Shown here: one piece after another, positions 57,793 through 64,000 of the stretch
How positions within the stretch are numbered: position 1 is the first letter of the stretch
Layout: the number at the start of each line of letters is the position of its first letter
NCBI GenBank assembly: GCA_041649295.1
Contig: JBAZNI010000001.1
Location: 248,001-312,000, forward strand
DNA: 64,000 nucleotides
Reading direction: 5' to 3'
Source: JACPLR01 sp041649295
GTDB lineage: Archaea > Nanobdellota > Nanobdellia > Pacearchaeales > GW2011-AR1
Program-made: the position numbers and the translations under genes
Notes under the pieces: model-generated
Databases searched by the model: none
What the model was told of the DNA's origin: nothing
The model's input: the letters and a program-made list of their open reading frames with translations, nothing else

Positions 57793-57862
57793 TAAACCTT
57801 TCTATTATTTCATTATTTAAGAACATTATTAAATGTACGGCAGGAGATATATAAAGTTAGTT
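57793..57862. repeat. 70-bp direct repeat, copy 2
   Basis: See 56203..56272. Here the GATATATAAAG TATA is about 40 bases before the rightward membrane-HicA-like gene, and the TAAACC side begins the AbiEi promoter. Confidence 0.92.
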
Positions 57863-57894
57863 AAAATTAAAAACCCCTGCCTCTTATTTAGATT

Positions 57895-58314
57895 ATGAAA
57901 AAGTGGGCTAGGGTAATTATATCAAATGTTTTTATATTACTTGGTTTGATATTTGTTATATTGTCTCAGAAAGTTGTTATCGGAGCCGTTATTGGACTTG
58001 AAAGATTTCACACAAATATTCTTGGGTTTATTGGCATTGTTTTTATTGGTGTTGGTGTTGGGATGATGTTTGCGAGGAGAAGAGAGGTAAAAACAAAAGA
58101 CAGGTTAAAAGAGATTATTGATAATCGTTCAGTGTTAAGTTATAATGATTTAAAGAAAATTGTTGAAAAGTTAGATTTTGAATTAAAAGAAGGAAGCAGG
58201 CATACAGAAGTTTACAAAGGAACTCAAAGAGTTACAAGCATACCAAGACATAAAAGAGATCAATCAACTCATACTTACTGGACAATTGTAAAGGAATTAT
58301 ATGCAGCTGCTTAA
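57895..58314 (+). CDS. membrane-anchored HicA-like protein
   Basis: 139 residues. Two membrane helices (about 5-24, 44-60) with VVIGAVIGLERFHTN between them, as in the small protein at 3174. Then a cytosolic domain 70-139: LSYNDLKKIVEKLDFELKEGSRHTEVYKGTQRVTSIPRHKRDQSTHTYWTIVKEL. G-S-R-H (His103) and the strand R-V-T-S-I-P-R-H are the HicA dsRNA-binding toxin pattern, though the loop differs. No HicB-like partner follows. Convergent with the next gene by 4 bases. Confidence 0.65.
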   Translation: MKKWARVIISNVFILLGLIFVILSQKVVIGAVIGLERFHTNILGFIGIVFIGVGVGMMFARRREVKTKDRLKEIIDNRSVLSYNDLKKIVEKLDFELKEGSRHTEVYKGTQRVTSIPRHKRDQSTHTYWTIVKELYAAA

Positions 58315-58589
58315 AGATTGTTAGTATGCTCTCTAAAAAGTTCAGAATATAGTCTATCATGCTTTTCCAAACCTTGTTCATATCTTCTGCATAAAGCAGG
58401 GTATTCTGTTCTTATTAAATTAACAAATCTAGAGCAATCAACATTTTCTTTATCATCTACATTAATTCCTATTCCTCTTTCTTTTGCACTAGTTAATGCT
58501 TCTCTTACAATAAACTTTGCATACCTATGCAAACGATTGTGTAATGTCCAAAATTCATCTATTCTATTGCCTATTTCTATTGGGTTCAT
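58311..58589 (-). CDS. small unknown helical protein
   Basis: 92 residues from ATG 58589, one base after the upstream stop (TAAAATG). Helical: IEIGNRIDEFWTLHNRLHRYAKFIVREALTSAKERG and CSRFVNLIRTEYPALCRRYEQGLEKHDRLYSELFREH. Last gene of the leftward coupled run. Not recognised. Confidence 0.6.
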   Translation of the reverse strand: MNPIEIGNRIDEFWTLHNRLHRYAKFIVREALTSAKERGIGINVDDKENVDCSRFVNLIRTEYPALCRRYEQGLEKHDRLYSELFREHTNNL

Positions 58590-58590
58590 T

Positions 58591-59973
58591 TTAATCCTCT
58601 GTTTTTGTTGGTTTGCCAAGATAGTCTAAAACATTCTGTTTATTAATTACTGCTACCCGATCTCCTCTGTTTTGGAGTATTGACTGCAAGTCCTCGTCTA
58701 TTTCATAAGCTACAAGATAGCCTAAAACGTCTTTAGGAATTCTCTGATTTTCTGGAAGTGACCTATTTAGTTTTTGAATATTAAACTCCACTGCTGCCTT
58801 ATATATAGATAACTGTTGTCCTGCCCTATCTGCATTCTGGTCTCCAGGTGTTCCATCTGTGTTTATCTTGTTTGTTGCTAATTGTTTTACTTCTGAAACA
58901 GTGTAAACGCCATTTTCTTTTCTAAAAAACAAGTCTAATCTTAATCTATTATCTATAAAATGAATTGCTTCTCTATCTCCATCAGACATCTGAAGTTTTT
59001 CAACTAAATGTTTGTATTTATTATAAAACTCTTCAGACGTATTTTCATCTAATTTAAAATCAGCGCATAATAAAGTAAAATCTGGGCCAAAAATTCTATG
59101 ATAATTTTCAGGATCTAACAAATACACGAGCAATTGCTGATGCCCTTTTCCTGCAAATCGCAAATTATCCATTCTTTTTTTTGCACCATAATCGGGGGTA
59201 ATTACATCTTTTAAAACTTTTTTTATTTCAGGTATTTTTTCTATCTCTTCTTCTATTCTCCTGTCTGTGTCAGTTAAATGCTGTTCTAATGATTCTTCTA
59301 ATGTTGCAGGTATTCTTGTCTGGTGAAGTACCCTACTTGGAAGATGACCATTTACATATCCATCTCTTGAGCTCCATATCTCTCTTATACGGCCTCTTAT
59401 TGAGCCTATTGATCTAATAAATCCAGCAGTTTTTAACCTTGTCTCTATTTCTTTTGCTATTCCCCTTGGAAGACCTTTCCCATTATACCCATTATCAATC
59501 TTCTCTAATAAACTTTCTTCAAGAAGTCTATCTTCTTCTGCAGAAAAAATTCTTTTACCATTTCTAGGGATTACTACTGGAGCAAATTTTAAATGAGAGT
59601 ATTTTGTGTCTATTTCATGCAATTGTTCCACAATCTGTTCAACTGCCTGATTATTTGCAAAAGTCGTATAACCTAGCCCTGAAACCAAAGTTGTTCTAAC
59701 TACATCAAATCTTTTTGAAATTGCTGTATCTCCGATTTCCCTTAATTGTTCTTCAGTTAGATTTCTTTTTTTTCTTCCGCTTAAGGTTTTCCTTTTTTTC
59801 TTTTCAACTGGCGTTTGTTCCTTAGATTTCCTTATATTTGAAACAAGAGAATAAAGTGCATTTAAACTTTGAAACCCAAATTGTTCTGCAATCTGATTAG
59901 GATCAGCATCTTCTCTGTTATATGCTTCAAGTATTTGCTGTTTCTCTTCATCTGTTCTTCTTAATCTTTTCAT
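58591..59973 (-). CDS. HTH protein with PD-(D/E)XK-like nuclease domain
   Basis: 460 residues. N-terminal HTH (RTDEEKQQILEAYNREDADPNQIAEQFGFQSLNALYSLVSNIR), Lys/Arg-rich linker, a Myb/SANT-like stretch (IFSAEEDRLLEESLLEKI...), and a C-terminal region with RLRLDLFFRKENGVYTVSEVKQLATNKIN: Asp of L-D-L and E-V-K read as a PD-(D/E)XK active site, followed by QLSIYKAAVEFN, like the helix of RecB-type folds. Probable DNA-binding nuclease. TAANATG spacing to both neighbours. Confidence 0.62.
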   Translation of the reverse strand: MKRLRRTDEEKQQILEAYNREDADPNQIAEQFGFQSLNALYSLVSNIRKSKEQTPVEKKKRKTLSGRKKRNLTEEQLREIGDTAISKRFDVVRTTLVSGLGYTTFANNQAVEQIVEQLHEIDTKYSHLKFAPVVIPRNGKRIFSAEEDRLLEESLLEKIDNGYNGKGLPRGIAKEIETRLKTAGFIRSIGSIRGRIREIWSSRDGYVNGHLPSRVLHQTRIPATLEESLEQHLTDTDRRIEEEIEKIPEIKKVLKDVITPDYGAKKRMDNLRFAGKGHQQLLVYLLDPENYHRIFGPDFTLLCADFKLDENTSEEFYNKYKHLVEKLQMSDGDREAIHFIDNRLRLDLFFRKENGVYTVSEVKQLATNKINTDGTPGDQNADRAGQQLSIYKAAVEFNIQKLNRSLPENQRIPKDVLGYLVAYEIDEDLQSILQNRGDRVAVINKQNVLDYLGKPTKTED

Positions 59974-59974
59974 T

Positions 59975-61201
59975 TTAAGCAGCCTCCGCCTTAGGTTTGA
60001 CTTTAAACCCTTTTACATATTTTACTTTCTGGCTAAATTCTCTTCTAAAGTCGTCAAAGTCAGGCATAGAATCTGAATATTTAGAAATAAAATCATATAA
60101 TCCTTTAACATCTGTTGCTAAAGCTACTTCTGAACCAGCATAACCAGAGTTATCTACTGATTGCTGTCTGCCAGCAAGATAATTTAATGCCAAAACTTTT
60201 TTGTATTCTTCTTGGAATTGATGTTTTTCTTCATCTGATAAATTATCTAAAATATTTTTATAACTTTTTGCTTCTTCTTTTGAAGGGATGTCTCCTCTTC
60301 TTCCATGATATAGTGTAACTGGATGCCATTCTAAAAATTCTCCTTCAGCTAAAAAGTCTAATCCTCCGTTATTTATGCCTCTGTTTCTTACTTGGAATGT
60401 CTCTCCTTCAATAGTTCTGTATTCTGGAAGATACTTTTCTAACATTAAAGCAACTGCTCCTTCTTGCTGAGATGAAGCATGGAATCTATCTTCAATAAAA
60501 TAAGAGTTTTTTCTGTGATTATCTAGATTTTCAATTGCTGTTTTTCTTCTTTGTTCTAGTGTTAAAGCAACTAGTCCAACACCATTTTCCCAATTTCTTT
60601 TCCCAATTTCGCTTAATTGCTCTGGTGTTAAAGCAGCTAGTCCAACACCATTTTCCCAATTTCTTTTTCCCATAACCCTTCCCATTTCTGTTCTTTGCTC
60701 GGATGTAAAACTTTTAAAGGGGTCTCCATGAATCTTTATTCTTTCTAAGGCAATAGCTCTTCTTTGTTCATAAGGGATAGTTGTCCAAAGGTTGCCTCCC
60801 CTAACTTGCATACTTTTTCTCCCATTATTAACACAGTCTTCTCTACTTAAAAGTCGAGATACTGGTCCGTGAAGTTCGTATGATCTGGGTCCTCCTATAC
60901 TGCCTCCCTTTTTTCCAGATTTACTTAGATCTTCCTTAGTTAGATTTGCAAGGCCAGCAACATAAGCTTTTTTTCCTCTTTCTGTTGCTATAGCTAATTT
61001 CCTATAATCTATTTCATCTACACTAAGAGATTCATTAATAAAACGATTTATAGTAGTAGTTCCTATTCCTGAAATATCTGCAAGTTGTCCGAATGATGAA
61101 AAAGTTTTTATCTTTCCTTTTCTGTGCGCTTCTATTTCTTCTCTGATTATGTCTATTAGTACTTGCTTATCTTCTTGTCTTGGCTTTATTCCTCTTGGCA
61201 T
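59975..61201 (-). CDS. modular DNA-binding repeat protein with nuclease-like C-terminus
   Basis: 408 residues from ATG 61201. Region about 85-230 has five spaced units of the form LTxEQRxxxGxxxW (LTKEDLSKSGKKGG, IPYEQRRAIALERI, FTSEQRTEMGRVMGKRNWENG, LTPEQLSEIGKRNWENG, LTLEQRRKTAIENL), like NUMOD-type modules of homing endonucleases. Then SQQEGAVALMLEKYLPEYRTIEGETFQV and GGLDFLAEGEFLEWHPV: Glu, Asp and E-x-H positions suggest a PD-(D/E)XK variant with His for Lys. A tandem 66-bp DNA repeat encodes two units. Function inferred only. Confidence 0.6.
   Translation of the reverse strand: MPRGIKPRQEDKQVLIDIIREEIEAHRKGKIKTFSSFGQLADISGIGTTTINRFINESLSVDEIDYRKLAIATERGKKAYVAGLANLTKEDLSKSGKKGGSIGGPRSYELHGPVSRLLSREDCVNNGRKSMQVRGGNLWTTIPYEQRRAIALERIKIHGDPFKSFTSEQRTEMGRVMGKRNWENGVGLAALTPEQLSEIGKRNWENGVGLVALTLEQRRKTAIENLDNHRKNSYFIEDRFHASSQQEGAVALMLEKYLPEYRTIEGETFQVRNRGINNGGLDFLAEGEFLEWHPVTLYHGRRGDIPSKEEAKSYKNILDNLSDEEKHQFQEEYKKVLALNYLAGRQQSVDNSGYAGSEVALATDVKGLYDFISKYSDSMPDFDDFRREFSQKVKYVKGFKVKPKAEAA
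60555..60686. repeat. tandem 66-bp coding repeat
   Basis: Two adjacent copies with few changes (GTTAAAGCA at 60561 and again at 60627), encoding the GKRNWENGVGL-A/V-ALT units. Points to recent internal duplication of one module. Confidence 0.8.
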
Positions 61202-61202
61202 C

Positions 61203-62222
61203 TTACTTAACACTCCAGTCATATTGCTTTAAATCTTGAGTTGCGAAAAAGGTTTTGTCGTGCCCGTTTATTGCTACATATCCCCAAAGGAATGCTTCTT
61301 GTTCTGCCTGATTTAAATGGCGAGTTGCTAAAACTCCTGCTTTTGTTTTATATTCAATTAAAACATTGTTTAGTAATTTCTTGTAAAAGTCAACTGTTTC
61401 CTGTGTTGGAAGCGCAAATGGATTTGCTGCTAAAGGAACTATATTTTTATCCTGATTCCATAAAGTATCAGCTAATTCTAAATATGGTGCAACATCATGC
61501 GGACAGAATTGAATAACTTTTGATTTTTCAGCTCTGTCTCTTCCTCTGTTTGGAAGATACTTGAATCTTAATTCTCTGTTAAATCTTTTTTCTGGGCAAG
61601 TGTGGTCACTATCAATATTCTGTGCAATAACATATTTCCAATCATTATCTTCAACTGCAACAGATTCTAAACCAACATCCCATCTTGAGTGTTTTGGTGT
61701 TCTTGAAGGAACTTGGAAAACAAATCTCCCGCCTTCTATTGTTGAGATTTTAGAATCATCATAATCTTTTAGTTTTATTTCTACACCTGGAACCTGATGT
61801 GCATATCCAAATATTTCCGCTCCATCTAAACAGCTTACTAAAGCGATTTTTCTTGGAATCTGATCTACTGCTCCTTCTGGAGGTCTAGTAATATATCCTG
61901 ATAAAAATGGTATATGCCCTGTTTCTTGATATTGGTTATGCAAGCTATCAAATGCTTCTTGCCTTTGTTTAACTGGAAGTATTTTTTGTTTTCTTAACTG
62001 CTCAATTGTTTTTGCTCTCCTTAGTTTTAACTCTGGAGCATGTTTTTTAAATTTAGAAGGGGTTAGATACTCTTCGGGCAGTATTAAACGAGCAACAACT
62101 AAATGAGAATCATAAGGCATATCTGTAATTCGTGAAACAAGCTTATTAGTCGCCCTAATTTCATTACCTAAATCTCGTATTTCTGCTTCTGTTCTTCTCT
62201 TAAAAAAGTCCTTTTTTTCCAT
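61203..62222 (-). CDS. unknown protein
   Basis: 339 residues from ATG 62222; TATA CTTATAAAGG about 25 bases upstream makes this a promoter-proximal, leaderless start. Mixed alpha/beta, no membrane segment; features include GGRFVFQVPSRTPKHSRWDVGLESVAVEDNDW and NIDSDHTCPEKRFNRELRFKYLPNRGRDRAEKSKVIQFCPHDV (possible metal ligands C/H). Stop is one base before the next ATG. Not recognised. Confidence 0.6.
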   Translation of the reverse strand: MEKKDFFKRRTEAEIRDLGNEIRATNKLVSRITDMPYDSHLVVARLILPEEYLTPSKFKKHAPELKLRRAKTIEQLRKQKILPVKQRQEAFDSLHNQYQETGHIPFLSGYITRPPEGAVDQIPRKIALVSCLDGAEIFGYAHQVPGVEIKLKDYDDSKISTIEGGRFVFQVPSRTPKHSRWDVGLESVAVEDNDWKYVIAQNIDSDHTCPEKRFNRELRFKYLPNRGRDRAEKSKVIQFCPHDVAPYLELADTLWNQDKNIVPLAANPFALPTQETVDFYKKLLNNVLIEYKTKAGVLATRHLNQAEQEAFLWGYVAINGHDKTFFATQDLKQYDWSVK

Positions 62223-62256
62223 ATTTTTACGTATAAAATAGCCTTTATAAGCCTTT

Positions 62257-62715
62257 CTATATGTTGTCACTAAGAAGTAAGGGCAAAGAAGAAAAATTTA
62301 ATTCTTCCTGCTCTCCAGCAAGTCTAGCAGATCTATACAATTCATAAATGGCATCGGGAAAGTAATAACATTTTTCAGGATTAATGCCATTATCCCTTAA
62401 TTCTTTCTCTATTTTCTCTAAGTGCATATTAATTATTCTTAAGCCAACTTCACTATCTGATGTTACATAATAATTTCCACTACACTTAAATAATTCCAAA
62501 TCATATAATCCGCCACTTCTTGTCTCTGATTCATCTCTAAATCTTTCAACTAATTCTAAAGTTTCTCTATGGGCTCTTATTTTATCATATACTTCTACAG
62601 CAGTTATTTCTGGGCTAAAATCTCTTTGAATTCTCGGAAGAGTTTCTTCACAAGCTTTTCCCAATTGTTCTGCTCTATCTTGAGTAATTAAAAAGTGTAC
62701 ATAATGTCCATTCAT
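62257..62715 (-). CDS. unknown protein
   Basis: 152 residues from ATG 62715, with a strong GGAGG about 7 bases upstream and the previous stop one base away. NGHYVHFLITQDRAEQLGKACEETLPRIQRDFSPEITAVEVYDKIRAHRETLELVERFRDE looks helical with one sheet; no domain recognised. Confidence 0.6.
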   Translation of the reverse strand: MNGHYVHFLITQDRAEQLGKACEETLPRIQRDFSPEITAVEVYDKIRAHRETLELVERFRDESETRSGGLYDLELFKCSGNYYVTSDSEVGLRIINMHLEKIEKELRDNGINPEKCYYFPDAIYELYRSARLAGEQEELNFSSLPLLLSDNI

Positions 62716-62716
62716 G

Positions 62717-63151
62717 TTATTTCCTCCTCTCTGATAAATCATGTATTGTAGGATATATTCCAGTGGTTTTGTACAAACAGATAATCTCTGGGTGAGGTAT
62801 AATTCCAAGTAGATTGGCAAAGTCTAGTTCAGCAAAATTTTGGACTCTTCCTCTAGTTCCTTCAGGATGATTTAATCTAGACAAATCAATAATCAATCCG
62901 CAATCTTTTCTAGAAAGTATTTCATCTAATTCTGCAAAATGGATATAAGACTTCAAAAGATAATCTGGAAGTCGCGGACATAATCCAAATCTCAATTTTT
63001 TGAGATCCTGGTCATGCAAATCATCAGTTACAAATTCTACATTTATTGGATCACAACAAAAAAAGTCTTGTTCAGGAGTTTCCCAAATAGACTTTTCAAT
63101 TATATGTTTCCCAATCTCAGTTCTTGTATCGCAATAAACCAGTGTTTTCAT
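62717..63151 (-). CDS. unknown protein coupled to TyrA
   Basis: 144 residues. Starts inside the stop of the prephenate dehydrogenase gene (ATGA). KTLVYCDTRTEIGKHIIEKSIWETPEQDFFCCDPINVEFVTDDLHDQDLKK and CGLIIDLSRLNHPEGTRGRVQNFAELDFANLLGI; alternating strand-helix pattern. Not recognised; the overlap suggests co-expression with aromatic amino-acid synthesis. Confidence 0.6.
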   Translation of the reverse strand: MKTLVYCDTRTEIGKHIIEKSIWETPEQDFFCCDPINVEFVTDDLHDQDLKKLRFGLCPRLPDYLLKSYIHFAELDEILSRKDCGLIIDLSRLNHPEGTRGRVQNFAELDFANLLGIIPHPEIICLYKTTGIYPTIHDLSERRK

Positions 63152-64000
63152 TTTAACTCCCCCTCGAGATTATTTAATCCATTTATGAATATCTGCCTTG
63201 CTTCTTTAGCAAAAGGATTCATAATCTGCATATTATTAAATAATGCTGGAGTATCATTCGCAATTATTTCTACAATATCCATTAATTTATCAAAAGTTTT
63301 TGTGCTTAATTCAACTCTCTTTATACCTGCCTTGTTTAGAGCCTGGCCAATAAAATGAGTTAGTGCTTGAGAAAGGGCCATTTGTTTATCATGTTCTTCA
63401 GGAGTTGTTATAGTTGTTTGAAGTCCGATAAATTCGCAAAATTCTTTTATCATATCAAAGGTTTTATTAGTTGCTCTAACATTACAAAGAGCAATTCTCA
63501 TTCCATTAATTGAGTCAGGTGCACTTTGCGGTCCAAATAATGGATGAGTTCCAATTATTTCAATATCCTTTGGTAAAATCTGGTTCATTAATTTACAAGA
63601 AAACACCTTTAGAGAACAAACATCCAACACAATAGTCTCATCTTCTATTTTGTCTTTTATTTTTAGTAATATTTGCTCAAGATTTTCCATAGGAACAGCT
63701 AAAATAATAAATCTACTTGTCAATATCTCATTTAATGAAACAAATTTAACTCCAAGTTCACCTGCTTGTTCACTTTCATTATTAATATCTGTTACAAATA
63801 ACTCAATATTATCTAATTTTGAAAGATGTTTTGCAGCAAGCTTTCCAAAATTTCCAAAACCAATTATTCCTATGCTTATGGTCTTTTTTTGAATATCCTT
63901 AGACTCCTTAAGAATAGTGTTAAAAATGTTCTTTACATTAAAACTATTTCTGGCATTTTTAGTTTTATCCAAAACTTCTTGTTCTCTAGAGCCATCTAAA
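63148..64000 (-). CDS. tyrA: chorismate mutase-prephenate dehydrogenase (5' part cut by window edge)
   Basis: The frame stays open to the window edge, at least 284 residues here. The first visible residues LDGSREQEVLDKTKNARNSFNVKNIFNTILKESKDIQKK fit the end of an AroQ-type chorismate mutase. Then a Rossmann domain SIGIIGFGNFGKLAAKHLSKL with FVTDIN, FIILAVPMENLEQIL, and the dehydrogenase part IGTHPLFGPQSAP, followed by the helical domain with ALTHFIGQAL. Converts chorismate to prephenate and then to 4-hydroxyphenylpyruvate for tyrosine. The stop overlaps the next ATG. Confidence 0.85.
   Translation of the reverse strand, partial: LDGSREQEVLDKTKNARNSFNVKNIFNTILKESKDIQKKTISIGIIGFGNFGKLAAKHLSKLDNIELFVTDINNESEQAGELGVKFVSLNEILTSRFIILAVPMENLEQILLKIKDKIEDETIVLDVCSLKVFSCKLMNQILPKDIEIIGTHPLFGPQSAPDSINGMRIALCNVRATNKTFDMIKEFCEFIGLQTTITTPEEHDKQMALSQALTHFIGQALNKAGIKRVELSTKTFDKLMDIVEIIANDTPALFNNMQIMNPFAKEARQIFINGLNNLEGELK

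Noticed and set aside
60550..60690. CTCTGGTGTTAAAG resembling the element 1 terminus
   Set aside because: It is coding sequence inside a tandem repeat encoding LTPEQ-type units; no inverted partner or target duplication.
1..64000. CRISPR array
   Set aside because: No regularly spaced short direct repeats with unique spacers were seen; all repeats found are pairs or tandem coding units.
1..64000. tRNA or rRNA genes
   Set aside because: No intergenic segment shows a cloverleaf with a T-loop GTTCRA and matching acceptor stem, or any rRNA block.

Overview
The window is archaeal chromosome. It has archaeal/eukaryotic-type RNA polymerase subunits, NusA-type KH protein, ribosomal proteins uL16/L10e, eL33/L35Ae, S12 and S7, EF-2 with the diphthamide histidine, EF-1 alpha and DnaG-type primase. 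TATA boxes of the form TTTAAA or TTTATA lie about 20-30 bases before many starts, and many genes look leaderless. The DNA is AT-rich, genes are short and tightly packed, and a large share of the small genes match nothing I recognise. That suggests a DPANN-type archaeon (Woesearchaeota/Pacearchaeota-like), but this placement is inference.

Layout. 0-10 kb: PEP synthase with an odd tail, a NYN-domain protein, an L10e/L35Ae ribosomal cluster, a membrane lipase-like protein and a large nucleotidyltransferase. 10-18 kb: rpoH-rpoB-(61 aa)-rpoA-nusA, with A' and A'' fused into one RpoA chain and no L30e. 18-21 kb: second NYN protein behind a structured leader, CTP synthase, a lone response-regulator receiver and a winged-helix protein. 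21-28.9 kb: rps12-rps7-fusA-tuf region repeatedly interrupted by small unknown genes, ending in a small membrane ORF broken by an in-frame stop. 29-31.7 kb: TPR-like protein, MazF-type toxin pair, small membrane proteins. 31.8-33.1 kb: DEAD-type helicase with a hairpin-rich leader.

33-45 kb is the most remarkable part. Two cargo-carrying transposable elements, 33202..37548 and 41081..44735, each have imperfect terminal inverted repeats and 9-bp target duplications. Each carries a homologous IS6/IS240-like DDE transposase with an N-terminal zinc ribbon, and each carries a complete but unrelated type II restriction-modification pair. In both, R and M are convergent with 14-15 bp overlapping ends, and R is driven from a nearly identical promoter just inside one terminus. 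They look like one transposon scaffold that has taken up different R-M cassettes. Between and around them are toxin-antitoxin pairs (HTH-RelE, DUF2683-RelE, a DUF2283 pair), cyclophilin, histidine phosphatase and an RRM protein.

46-54 kb: dnaG, EamA-type membrane protein, PHP phosphoesterase, secreted proteins, endonuclease IV, YdcF-like protein, AbrB-like protein and a CARDB-type surface protein. Three 3'-flanking copies of an RNA-like repeat lie here; two of them show compensatory base changes in a hairpin. 54-58 kb: a wHTH-nucleotidyltransferase-2H phosphoesterase operon and an AbiE pair, each preceded by the same 70-bp repeat, then a membrane-anchored HicA-like protein. 58-64 kb: a leftward run of translationally coupled unknown genes, two of them nuclease-like, directly downstream of a chorismate mutase/prephenate dehydrogenase gene that runs off the window. 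No tRNA, rRNA or CRISPR array was found.
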